Source: an uncultured Fodinibius sp.
GTDB taxonomy: Bacteria > Bacteroidota > Rhodothermia > Balneolales > Balneolaceae
Assembly (NCBI GenBank): GCA_913056235.1
Contig: CAJXMW010000001.1
Location: 1,054,001 to 1,118,000 of the forward strand
Length of the DNA: 64,000 nt
Reading direction: 5' to 3'
The first letter of the stretch is position 1; each line of letters starts with the position of its first letter. Positions 17,688 through 25,803 of the stretch are shown in pieces. The notes below the pieces were generated by a model. The model was not told the DNA's origin, did no database searches, and worked only from the letters and a program-made list of their open reading frames with translations. Both the position numbers and the translations under genes were made by a program.

Positions 17688-18923
17688 ATGACTATGAGCA
17701 GAAAAAGATATCTATTGCTGCTGTCTATGGTTGTTATGATCATCAGCAGTTGCAGTCAACACAAGCAACAAGATCCCCATAAAACACTACTGATTTCATT
17801 TGATGGATTTCGTTACGATTATTTGAGCAAAGCCGATACGCCGCACTTCGACAGCCTGGCGGCCGGTGGGATACAGGCGGAAGGGCTGGTTCCCGTATTT
17901 CCCAGCTCAACTTTTCCCAACCATTATAGTATTGCTACCGGATTGTATCCCGAGCATACTGGTTTTGTGGGCAATACCATGTACGATCCCAAATGGGATG
18001 AGTGGTACCGCATCAGCGATCGCCAGGCGGTAGAGGATAAAAAATGGTACGGCGGCGAACCGATCTGGAATACCCTTGAAAAGCAGGGACTGCGAACCGG
18101 GACGATGTTTTGGGTGGGCTCGGAGGCCGACATCCAGGGCATGCATCCAAGCCGTTGGAAGTCCTACGACGAGTCAATGCCGTATAAGGCCCGCATTGAT
18201 ACCGTTGTTAAATGGTTAAGCGCCCCTGATAGCTCGGCCGTGGATTTTGCAACGCTCTATTTCGATGAGCCCGATCATATGGGGCACATGTACGGTCCGC
18301 AATCCGATTCTGTGAAAGCTCAAATCCAGCGAGCTGATCAATTGATTGGCTACTTGAAGGATCGGATGCAGCAACAGCAGCTTTGGCAGAATACAAATGT
18401 TATTGTGCTGTCGGATCACGGGATGACCGAGCTCTCTGGCGATAAGCTGATTGAGCTGAACAGTATTATCAGTATGGATAATGTGGAGCGCACCATCTGG
18501 GGAGCGTTGACGATGCTGCAGCCGAAGGAAGGCAAGACGCAACAAGTTTACGAGACATTAAAGGCTCACGAGAACCATTACAAGGTTTACAGGAAACAGA
18601 ATATTCCTGCTCGCTATCACCTGAAGGGCAGTCGACGGGTGTCAGATATCGTTATGATGGCAGATCTGGGCTATACCATTTTGAAAAACGATTACAAGCA
18701 AGAGTTTTTGGAGTCACTGCCCCGTGGAACCCACGGCTATGATAACAACCAGAAGAAAATGCAGGCACTGTTTATGGCACACGGTCCTGATTTCAAAAAT
18801 GGGGCAACAGCACCGTCGTTCCAGAATGCGCATGTATACGAGTTGATCAATCATCTGATGGGTACCAAGCCGGCTGCCAATGATGGATCACTCGACAGCG
18901 TTAAGGTACTTTTGAAAGAATAA
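17688..18923 (+). CDS. ENPP-type ectonucleotide pyrophosphatase/phosphodiesterase lipoprotein
   Basis: 411 residues of the alkaline-phosphatase superfamily. The signal sequence ends in the lipobox IISSC (Cys22), so it is anchored on the periplasmic or outer side. Metal and catalytic motifs of nucleotide pyrophosphatase/phosphodiesterases are present: LLISFDGFRYDYL (metal Asp39), PSSTFPNHYSIATGLYPE (nucleophile Thr75), DEPDHMGHMYGP, VIVLSDHGM and RGTHGYDN, which together supply the six metal ligands. It would hydrolyse nucleotide pyrophosphates or phosphodiester head groups outside the cytoplasm. It is a single gene. An alternative start at Met3 changes nothing. Confidence 0.92.
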   Translation: MTMSRKRYLLLLSMVVMIISSCSQHKQQDPHKTLLISFDGFRYDYLSKADTPHFDSLAAGGIQAEGLVPVFPSSTFPNHYSIATGLYPEHTGFVGNTMYDPKWDEWYRISDRQAVEDKKWYGGEPIWNTLEKQGLRTGTMFWVGSEADIQGMHPSRWKSYDESMPYKARIDTVVKWLSAPDSSAVDFATLYFDEPDHMGHMYGPQSDSVKAQIQRADQLIGYLKDRMQQQQLWQNTNVIVLSDHGMTELSGDKLIELNSIISMDNVERTIWGALTMLQPKEGKTQQVYETLKAHENHYKVYRKQNIPARYHLKGSRRVSDIVMMADLGYTILKNDYKQEFLESLPRGTHGYDNNQKKMQALFMAHGPDFKNGATAPSFQNAHVYELINHLMGTKPAANDGSLDSVKVLLKE

Positions 18924-19122
18924 TATCATAAAAAATAGTCAGCTTCTGCACAGAACTGATAGTGTTTTTAGGTGACGAATAAAGCTCATGGGTAACGTAG
19001 TTGTGCCTCCTCAATCAAGAATGGAAATAAATAAGCATTTGCTCTATAAAACGTTGCATCTATCCGTTTAAGCCGAGATATTTAGTTCAACTTTCAAACA
19101 GCAACAGAATCGTTTACACCCG

Positions 19123-19458
19123 ATGGCTTACGTAGTAACTGAACCATGCATCAACTGTAAATACACGAATTGCGCAGCAGTTTGTCCGGTTGATGCTTTC
19201 CGGGAAGGGCCCAACTTCCTGACCATTGATCCTCTCGAATGTATCGACTGCGATGCTTGTGTCGCTGAATGTCCGGTCGAGGCTATTTATCCCGATGACG
19301 AGGTGCCCATGGAGTGGGAACACTATATTGAGCTTAACGAGCGGTTGGCCGAAGAATGGCAGGAACATATCATCAACGAAACGAAAGAGGATTTCCCTGA
19401 TGCAGATGAATGGGCCGAGGTCGAAGACAAGCGCGAACACCTGCAGGAGTCTTGGTAA
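19123..19458 (+). CDS. fdxA: Seven-iron type ferredoxin (FdxA-like)
   Basis: 111-residue electron carrier. The Cys pattern is C9, C12, C17, C21-Pro and then C40, C43, C46, C50-Pro, matching FdxA-type ferredoxins that hold one 3Fe-4S cluster (by analogy C9, C17, C50) and one 4Fe-4S cluster (C21, C40, C43, C46). The N-terminus [21 protein letters not shown] is close to the family consensus. The acidic C-terminal extension (about 60-111) is also typical. It stands alone, with about 200 bases of gene-free DNA upstream and an unusual inverted-repeat spacer downstream. Confidence 0.92.
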   Translation: MAYVVTEPCINCKYTNCAAVCPVDAFREGPNFLTIDPLECIDCDACVAECPVEAIYPDDEVPMEWEHYIELNERLAEEWQEHIINETKEDFPDADEWAEVEDKREHLQESW

Positions 19459-19467
19459 AACAGTATA

Positions 19468-19526
19468 GTGATTAGGTGATTGAGTTATTAAGTGATTTTA
19501 CCTAATCACTTAGTCACTTAATAACT
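19468..19526. repeat. Interleaved pair of inverted repeats in the fdxA-folP spacer
   Basis: Two perfect inverted repeats are interlaced in the order A-B-A'-B'. Arm A is GTGATTAGGT (19468-19477) with A' ACCTAATCAC (19500-19509). Arm B is AGTTATTAAGTGA (19483-19495) with B' TCACTTAATAACT (19514-19526). The two stems cannot form together without a pseudoknot. It may work as a terminator or be a small repeat element; there is no T run after it. Confidence 0.7.
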
Positions 19527-19532
19527 TATTTG

Positions 19533-20393
19533 ATGAATCATCGCTCAACTAATTCCCTTCAACTTACACTAAGAGATAAAACTCTGGATTTATCATCCCC
19601 AAGAATAATGGGGATTCTCAACGCTACCCCCGATTCCTTTTCTGACGGAGGAGAATTTAATGAGCTCGAATCGGCCATTGGCCAAATTGGGCTGATGGTC
19701 TCGCAAGGCGCTTCCATTATTGATATTGGTGGAGAGTCTACGCGGCCCGGTTCCGAGCCGGTCACCGAGCAGCGAGAGCTTGACCGCGTGTTGCCTATCC
19801 TAGAAAAAGCCATCCGCCAGTTCCCCGATACTTTTTTCTCCATCGATACCACCAAATACCGCGTGGCCAAAGAGGCGCTCAAGCTGGGTGCGCATATGGT
19901 GAATGACATCAGTGGATTGCAAAAAGAGCCTCGTTTTGCAGATTTGTGCACGCAGTACCAGGCAGGTTATGTTATGATGCACTCGCAGGGCAATCCCAAA
20001 ACCATGCAGGAAGATCCTACCTATGATGATGTCTTCAATGATATCTACCAGTTTTTTGAGCAGCAGCTGCAAACGTGCCGAGAGAAGGGACTTAAAAATA
20101 TTATCATCGATCCTGGTATTGGTTTCGGCAAGACTCTGGATCACAACCTGAAGCTTCTGGCCAATTTGGATAAGTTCAAGCAGCTTGGACCCCCTATCTT
20201 AGTTGGGGCATCGCGCAAATCCATGATTGGATCTATCCTGAATGATCGTCCCGTAGATGATCGTGTGACCGGAACGGTGGCTGTTCACTATCATGCCATG
20301 ATGCAGGGTGCCAATATTATTCGCGTGCATGATGTGAAAGAAGCCTACGACTCGATGATGGTATTCCAGGCATTAAATAACATAGACAAGTAG
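19533..20393 (+). CDS. folP: Dihydropteroate synthase
   Basis: Condenses p-aminobenzoate with hydroxymethyl-dihydropterin pyrophosphate in folate synthesis. 286 residues, TIM barrel. Family motifs are in order: IMGILNATPDSFSDGGEF near residue 28, IDIGGESTRPGSEPV near 65, FFSIDTTKYRVA, MVNDISGLQ, YVMMHSQGNPKTMQ, NIIIDPGIGFGKTLDHNL, ILVGASRKSMIG and the C-terminal NIIRVHDVKEA. I take ATG at 19533; a TTG three bases upstream is possible. It is followed at 158 bases by cdaA, an order often seen in Bacteroidota. Confidence 0.96.
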   Translation: MNHRSTNSLQLTLRDKTLDLSSPRIMGILNATPDSFSDGGEFNELESAIGQIGLMVSQGASIIDIGGESTRPGSEPVTEQRELDRVLPILEKAIRQFPDTFFSIDTTKYRVAKEALKLGAHMVNDISGLQKEPRFADLCTQYQAGYVMMHSQGNPKTMQEDPTYDDVFNDIYQFFEQQLQTCREKGLKNIIIDPGIGFGKTLDHNLKLLANLDKFKQLGPPILVGASRKSMIGSILNDRPVDDRVTGTVAVHYHAMMQGANIIRVHDVKEAYDSMMVFQALNNIDK

Positions 20394-20550
20394 TTTTATC
20401 TGACGACTGCGTTTGTCGCCTGATGAATTATTGAAAAAATCATTGGTGTCTGGATGTTTCCAATAAAACGGACAACTAGCTACCTGTAAATAAGTTCTCG
20501 AATTATAGTTATATTGATTTGAAGAAAAATTAGTTATAAGAGGTACCCCA

Positions 20551-21369
20551 TTGATTCCCATTGGTTTCCTAGAATTTGGTATCAAGGACTTTGTCGAAGT
20601 TCTTATCATTACCACGGTGCTGTTTTACCTGTACCGCTGGATACGGGGGACGTTTGCCATCCAGGCAGCAGTGGGACTGGTTTTTATCATCGTTGTCAAT
20701 GCCGCTGTCAGCGCACTGGGACTCACCACTATCAACTTTATCCTTCGCGGTATTTTGGATGTGGGAGTTTTAGCGGTATTTATCATTTTTCAACCCGAAA
20801 TACGCAAGCTGCTCTATAGCTTGGGGCAGAATACTAATCTCGACCGTTTTTTCGTGCAATCCCACTCGGAGACCATCATTGATGAGGTGATTGACGCTGT
20901 CCGGAATATGTCACACTCAAAGACGGGCGCGCTGATTGTCTTTGCTCGCTCTTCATCATTGCAGGATTTAGTAGATGTGGGCGTCAATCTTGATGCCCGC
21001 GTAAACAGCGAACTGTTGCAGACCATTTTTAATCGTCATACACCTCTGCATGACGGTGCGGTGGTCATTCGCAATAATCGTATTGTAGCAGCCAGTTGTT
21101 ACCTGCCGATCTCACAAAATCAGAATATTTCTTCAGTGTTTGGTACACGTCACCGCGCAGCTGTGGGTATTACTGAGACGAATAACGTTTTTGTAGTGGT
21201 TGTATCCGAAGAGACTGGGCGCATATCCATTGCCCGCAACGGATCGCTCACCAGTGGACTGACTATCCAGAAACTCCGCAGTGAAATGCAACAGGCCCTT
21301 GGTGACCAAGATATCGATGACGAGGAAGTCGCATTTTCATCCCCGCAATCTGAGCTGAATATAAGCTGA
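20551..21369 (+). CDS. cdaA: Membrane diadenylate cyclase CdaA (DisA_N domain)
   Basis: Makes the second messenger cyclic di-AMP from two ATP. Three membrane helices occupy about residues 12-30, 36-55 and 60-82. A DAC catalytic domain follows, with the two diagnostic motifs LHDGAVVI (DGA at 168-170) and GTRHRAAVGITE (RHR at 200-202). The 272-residue length is usual. Translation appears to start at TTG 20551: an in-frame TAG lies about 20 bases upstream, no ATG or GTG lies between them, and AAGAGG sits at a suitable distance. Its position after folP matches a common Bacteroidota arrangement, suggesting co-expression. Confidence 0.94.
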   Translation: MIPIGFLEFGIKDFVEVLIITTVLFYLYRWIRGTFAIQAAVGLVFIIVVNAAVSALGLTTINFILRGILDVGVLAVFIIFQPEIRKLLYSLGQNTNLDRFFVQSHSETIIDEVIDAVRNMSHSKTGALIVFARSSSLQDLVDVGVNLDARVNSELLQTIFNRHTPLHDGAVVIRNNRIVAASCYLPISQNQNISSVFGTRHRAAVGITETNNVFVVVVSEETGRISIARNGSLTSGLTIQKLRSEMQQALGDQDIDDEEVAFSSPQSELNIS

Positions 21370-21452
21370 GTTTATATTACGCTGAAGCTAAACAATTCTT
21401 CATTATTTTCGTACGGCAAGCCGTATTGTAATGAAAACCAAAAGTGCAGCTC

Positions 21453-22325
21453 ATGGACATATTTAAATCAGCAGTTTTATCAATACTAATTTTTGTAATT
21501 GGGATATCAGCACAAGGCCAGGATTCAGAATATAACCTGGATGAGACCTACCAGATTGATCAGGATGGCACGGTGTATCTGAAAAGCAATGATGCCGAAG
21601 TGACTATCAGGGGCAGTGAGCGGTCCGACGTGCACCTGGTTGTTTACCATAACGTGGATGTGGATGGCTGGGAGCTGAAATCAGGCGAAGAATTTAAGAT
21701 GGATGTTGAAAACCGCAATGGCGATCTGCATATCAAAGAAGCGGATAGAGACGGAAGCCGCCTGCTTTTTGGGAATGTGCAGAAAGAGTACCGGATTCGA
21801 GTGGAAGTACCCCGCAGCGTAGCTTTAAACATTCAGGGTGATGATGATGACTACGAAATTTCGGACATTGGTTCAGCCCTGCGACTTGATGCCGATGATG
21901 CAGAAGTAGAGCTGAATGGAGCTACCGGTGAAAGTTTTGAATTTGATATGGATGATGGTAGTATCCGTATGGATCAAGGCCAAGGTGAGCTTAAGCTAAA
22001 CATGGATGATGGGGAACTCAATGTCAGGAAAGCTGATTTCAGCGAGATTGATACGGATGTAGATGATGCTGAACTGGAGATTACCACCTCGTTGGCTAAC
22101 GACGGCTACTACCTATTTGACATGGATGATGGGGATCTAGAGATGAATATTGCCGGCGGTGGCGGTGAGTTTGATATTAATCACGACGACAATAATGTGA
22201 ATATCGACAGCAATTTTGAGGTCGTCAGTGAAGATGAAGAGCGTTCGGTGTATCGCCTGCCCGGCGGTAATGCAAAAATTGAAATTGATACTGATGACGG
22301 GGATATCTCGTTGCGTACAATCTAG
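21453..22325 (+). CDS. Secreted beta-helix-like protein with DxDD repeats
   Basis: 290 residues with a signal peptide (cleavage near SAQGQ). A GTG nine bases upstream could also be used. The N-terminal part (30-110) resembles DUF4097-type putative adhesin sheets. From about residue 135 the sequence repeats every 18-22 residues around an acidic turn: DADDAEVEL, DMDDGSIRM, NMDDGELNV, DVDDAELEI, DMDDGDLEM, NHDDNNVNI, DTDDGDISL. Each unit looks like one coil of a right-handed beta helix with an Asp-lined edge that could hold calcium. No function can be assigned. It is followed by a clear terminator. Confidence 0.75.
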   Translation: MDIFKSAVLSILIFVIGISAQGQDSEYNLDETYQIDQDGTVYLKSNDAEVTIRGSERSDVHLVVYHNVDVDGWELKSGEEFKMDVENRNGDLHIKEADRDGSRLLFGNVQKEYRIRVEVPRSVALNIQGDDDDYEISDIGSALRLDADDAEVELNGATGESFEFDMDDGSIRMDQGQGELKLNMDDGELNVRKADFSEIDTDVDDAELEITTSLANDGYYLFDMDDGDLEMNIAGGGGEFDINHDDNNVNIDSNFEVVSEDEERSVYRLPGGNAKIEIDTDDGDISLRTI

Positions 22326-22345
22326 AAACAGTTGATGTCATACAA

Positions 22346-22393
22346 GAATTGCCCGGCACTGATGAGGAGTTGGTGTTGGGCAATTCTATTTTT
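22346..22393 (+). terminator. Terminator after the DxDD-repeat protein
   Basis: Stem GAATTGCCC (22346-22354) and GGGCAATTC (22378-22386) with a 23-base loop that may pair further, followed by TATTTTT. It lies between this gene and the convergent meaB. Confidence 0.85.
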
Positions 22394-22437
22394 AAATATT
22401 CAAGCACAAAGAAATGCAGCTAGTGTTTTTCTAATGT

Positions 22438-23529
22438 CTATAGATTCTTGAAATAAATATCCAACAACAGTTGGGCCGCCCTGAATGAGCTCAGCTCTCC
22501 ATTTAAGACCTTTTGCTCAATTTTCTGTTGTTCTTGTTTAACCGCCGGATGATCAAAAAAGTGCTGATTCAGCCTGTTGTTAATTGTATCGTACATCCAA
22601 TGCTTAGCCTGTCGGTTGCGCTTCTCCTGGAAGTAATCGTTTTCCTTTAAAAGTGCGATATACTCTTGAACGATGTCCCAGATGTCCGGAATCCCGTTAC
22701 CTGTCAGCGCCGAACAGGTGGTCACTTTAGGGCTCCACCCCGATTTGGTCTCTGGATATAGATGCAGTGCATTCTTGTATTCCCGGACAGCCTGCTTAAC
22801 CGATTTGTCACTGGCCTCGTCAATTTTGTTGATGGCAATGGCATCGGCCATTTCCATGATACCACGTTTAATGCCCTGAAGTTCATCTCCGGCACCAGCA
22901 AGCATCAGAAGCAGAAAGAAATCAACCATTGAGTGGACAGCCGTTTCGGATTGGCCTACTCCTACAGTCTCGATGAAAATAGTATCATAGCCGGCCGCTT
23001 CGCAGAGATAAATAGTTTCGCGGGTTTTCCGTGCCACGCCTCCCAGCGAACCAGCCGTTGGCGACGGACGTATAAACGCCTGATCGTTGTTGGCTAGCGT
23101 TTCCATCCGGGTTTTGTCGCCCAGAATACTACCCTTGGTACGTGTACTGCTGGGATCAATGGCTAGTACCGCAAGTTTATTTCCCTGTTCAATGATATGG
23201 TTCCCCAACGATTCGATAAAAGTGCTTTTACCCACACCGGGCACACCGGTAATTCCAATTCGGATAGAATTGCCGGTTTCAGGCAGACACTTCTCAATGA
23301 TGTCTTGAGCCAGCTCCCGGTGGTCTGATTTTGTGCTTTCGATGAGTGTGATAGCTCTGCTTAGAATTGTACGGTTGCCACTTTTGATGCCTTCGACATA
23401 CTCCTCCAGCGAAAGCAATTTGCGCCGGCCTTTAAAGCGATCCATTATATCAGGGTTGATGGATGACTGTTGATCCACACCGTCATTTACGGAGAGAGAA
23501 GAATCCTTGTTATTGCTTTTGTCAGACAA
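22438..23529 (-). CDS. meaB: MeaB, methylmalonyl-CoA mutase G-protein chaperone
   Basis: GTPase of the MeaB/ArgK type that protects methylmalonyl-CoA mutase and gates loading of adenosylcobalamin. 363 residues. The P-loop is GVPGVGKST (95-103). Further motifs are VLAIDPSSTRTKGSILGDKTRM, FIRPSPTAGSLGGVARKTRE, the Walker-B-like DTIFIETVGVGQSE and the base-recognition motif NKID. The N-terminal helical arm and C-terminal dimerisation helices are present, so it is full length. It is last in the minus-strand order mutA, mutB, meaB, as expected for a propionyl-CoA/methylmalonyl-CoA pathway. Confidence 0.96.
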   Translation of the reverse strand: MSDKSNNKDSSLSVNDGVDQQSSINPDIMDRFKGRRKLLSLEEYVEGIKSGNRTILSRAITLIESTKSDHRELAQDIIEKCLPETGNSIRIGITGVPGVGKSTFIESLGNHIIEQGNKLAVLAIDPSSTRTKGSILGDKTRMETLANNDQAFIRPSPTAGSLGGVARKTRETIYLCEAAGYDTIFIETVGVGQSETAVHSMVDFFLLLMLAGAGDELQGIKRGIMEMADAIAINKIDEASDKSVKQAVREYKNALHLYPETKSGWSPKVTTCSALTGNGIPDIWDIVQEYIALLKENDYFQEKRNRQAKHWMYDTINNRLNQHFFDHPAVKQEQQKIEQKVLNGELSSFRAAQLLLDIYFKNL

Positions 23530-23546
23530 AATAAACAGGTACTTAA

Positions 23547-23576
23547 AACCCTGCGTTTTTGGGAATCCGCAGGGTT
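23547..23576 (-). promoter_or_regulatory. Hairpin between mutB and meaB
   Basis: Nine-base perfect stem AACCCTGCG (23547-23555) and CGCAGGGTT (23568-23576), read on the minus strand, followed by a short TTTT. It could reduce transcription into meaB relative to mutB or stabilise the upstream mRNA end; which of these is inference. Confidence 0.55.
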
Positions 23577-23600
23577 AATTGTGTATTAATTTAGGGTAGT

Positions 23601-25733
23601 CTAACGCTTTTGGTTATCAATTAAGATCTTTAGAATCTGCTGGGCGGCCAGTGAAATCACAGTGCCGGGGCCGAAAATGCCGACGACCCCCTTGTTATAC
23701 AGGAATTCATAATCTTGTTCGGGCACCACGCCGCCAACAATAACCATGATGTCTTCGCGTCCCTGTTTTTCGAGTTCTTCTATTACTTGTGGCACAAGCG
23801 TTTTATGTCCTCCAGCCAAGCTTGAAACACCCAGAATATGTACATCATTTTCAACGGCCTGTCGTGCCGCTTCTTCGGGCGTCTGAAAGAGTGGGCCGAT
23901 ATCCACATCAAAACCAAGATCAGCAAAGCTGGTAGAAATTACTTTGGCACCGCGATCGTGGCCATCCTGACCCATCTTGGCCACCATGATGCGCGGGCGC
24001 CGACCTGCGATTTCTGCAAAATCATCGGCCAGTTGCTGCGCTTTTTTAAAGTTTTCGTCCTTGTCTATTTCAGAAGAATACACGCCAGATACTGATCTTA
24101 CGGTTGCGGTGTAGCGTCCGAATTCTTGCTCCATCGCATCGGATATTTCACCGAGCGTGGCTCGTTTTCGTGCGGCATTCACCGCCACTTCGAGCAAGTT
24201 GCCGTCACCTGTTTTGGCGACATTGCTTATGGTGTTGAGCGCAGCTTGTACTTCGTCTTCGTTGCGTTCGGCTTTTAGCTTTTTGAGCCGATCGAGCTGC
24301 GTATTTCGGACCTTGGTGTTGTCTACTTCAAGAATATCAATCGGGTCTTCTTTGTCAAGCTGATATTTATTGACGCCTACAATCGTTTCTTTGCCGGAAT
24401 CAATGCGCGCCTGTTTCTTCGCTGCAGCCTCCTCGATCCGCATTTTTGGCACTCCCGTTTCAATAGCTTTGGCCATACCGCCCAGTTCTTCTACTTCTTC
24501 GATGAGTTCCCAGGCCCGGCGCGCAATGCGGTCGGTCAGATACTCTACGTAGTACGAACCTGCCCACGGATCCACCGCTTTGGTGATTCCCGTTTCTTCC
24601 TGCAGATAGGTTTGCGTATTACGGGCAATACGCGAAGTGAAATCAGAGGGTAGGGCGATCGCCTCATCCAATGCATTGGTATGCATCGACTGGGTGTGGC
24701 CCAGTGCGGCGGCCATCGCTTCGGCAGTAGTTCGTGCTACATTGTTGTAAGGGTCCTGCTTTGTAAGGCTCCATCCCGAGGTCTGGCTGTGGGTACGCAG
24801 CGACATGGATTTCGGATTTCTGGGATCAAAGCGCTTGACCAGCTTGGCCCACAGCATGCGGGCTGCCCGCATCTTGGCGATCTCCATAAAGTGGTTCATC
24901 CCAATGGCCCAGAAGAACGAAATTCGAGGAGCAAAGTCATCAATATCGAGTCCAGCATCGATGCCTTTACGGAGATATTCAAGTCCGTCGGCCAGTGTGT
25001 AGGCCAGCTCGATATCGCAAGTGGCCCCGGCCTCTTGCATGTGATAGCCTGAGACAGAAATAGAATTGAACTTGGGCATATATTTTGAGGTGTACTCAAA
25101 AATATCCCCAATGATACGCATCGACGGCTTGGGCGGATAGATATAGGTGTTGCGCACCATAAACTCTTTGAGGATATCGTTTTGGATAGTGCCTGCCAGT
25201 TTTTCCTTATCAACGCCCTGCTCTTCGGCCGTCACGATATAAAAGGCCATAATGGGGATGACCGCACCGTTCATCGTCATCGATACCGACATCTCATCCA
25301 GCGGAATCTGGTCAAAGAGTACCTTCATATCCAGGATGGAATCAATAGCTACGCCCGCTTTGCCGACGTCGCCCGAGACGCGCGGATGGTCGGAGTCGTA
25401 TCCACGGTGCGTGGCCAGATCAAAAGCGACCGACAGCCCTTTTTGTCCCTGAGCAAGCGCCTTGCGGTAAAATTCGTTGGATTCTTCAGCTGTCGAAAAG
25501 CCGGCGTACTGACGAATCGTCCACGGACGGAAAGTGTACATTGTAGAATAGGGGCCGCGCAGGTAGGGCGGTATACCAGCGGCATAATCCAGATGCTCCA
25601 TCTCCTCAAGGTCTGAGGCATCAAATTGTGGTTTCACTGGAATTTGCTCGGCAGTGTTCCACTGTTCCCCGTTGGTTTGGTGTTGATCCGAAAGTGAACC
25701 ACTGAATGATATGTCAGAAAAATCAGGTCTCAT
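23601..25733 (-). CDS. mutB: Methylmalonyl-CoA mutase, catalytic large subunit
   Basis: Adenosylcobalamin enzyme that interconverts succinyl-CoA and (R)-methylmalonyl-CoA. 710 residues. The N-terminal TIM barrel (about 60-480) holds the substrate motif [16 protein letters not shown] near 65-81, [23 protein letters not shown] and [12 protein letters not shown]. The C-terminal B12-binding domain carries DGHDRG at 590-595 (base-off axial ligand His592), then GVSSLAGGH and GGVVPEQD. All catalytic parts are present. It lies between mutA upstream and meaB downstream on the same strand, with an unusual AT-rich repeat spacer before it. Confidence 0.97.
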   Translation of the reverse strand: MRPDFSDISFSGSLSDQHQTNGEQWNTAEQIPVKPQFDASDLEEMEHLDYAAGIPPYLRGPYSTMYTFRPWTIRQYAGFSTAEESNEFYRKALAQGQKGLSVAFDLATHRGYDSDHPRVSGDVGKAGVAIDSILDMKVLFDQIPLDEMSVSMTMNGAVIPIMAFYIVTAEEQGVDKEKLAGTIQNDILKEFMVRNTYIYPPKPSMRIIGDIFEYTSKYMPKFNSISVSGYHMQEAGATCDIELAYTLADGLEYLRKGIDAGLDIDDFAPRISFFWAIGMNHFMEIAKMRAARMLWAKLVKRFDPRNPKSMSLRTHSQTSGWSLTKQDPYNNVARTTAEAMAAALGHTQSMHTNALDEAIALPSDFTSRIARNTQTYLQEETGITKAVDPWAGSYYVEYLTDRIARRAWELIEEVEELGGMAKAIETGVPKMRIEEAAAKKQARIDSGKETIVGVNKYQLDKEDPIDILEVDNTKVRNTQLDRLKKLKAERNEDEVQAALNTISNVAKTGDGNLLEVAVNAARKRATLGEISDAMEQEFGRYTATVRSVSGVYSSEIDKDENFKKAQQLADDFAEIAGRRPRIMVAKMGQDGHDRGAKVISTSFADLGFDVDIGPLFQTPEEAARQAVENDVHILGVSSLAGGHKTLVPQVIEELEKQGREDIMVIVGGVVPEQDYEFLYNKGVVGIFGPGTVISLAAQQILKILIDNQKR

Positions 25734-25736
25734 AAC

Positions 25737-25803
25737 AATTAGGATTTAGGAATTAAGAATTACGAATGATGAATTCCCAATTCCTAATTTTTAATTCTCA
25801 ATT
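25737..25803. repeat. AT-rich interleaved repeat spacer between mutA and mutB
   Basis: Built from repeated TTAGGAATT/GAATTA-like units in both orientations: TTAGGAATT (about 25747) pairs with AATTCCTAA (about 25780), while AATTAAGAATT just inside pairs imperfectly with AATTTTTAATTCTC. The layout is similar to the fdxA-folP spacer. It overlaps the last few codons of mutA. No T-run terminator is seen. Confidence 0.6.
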
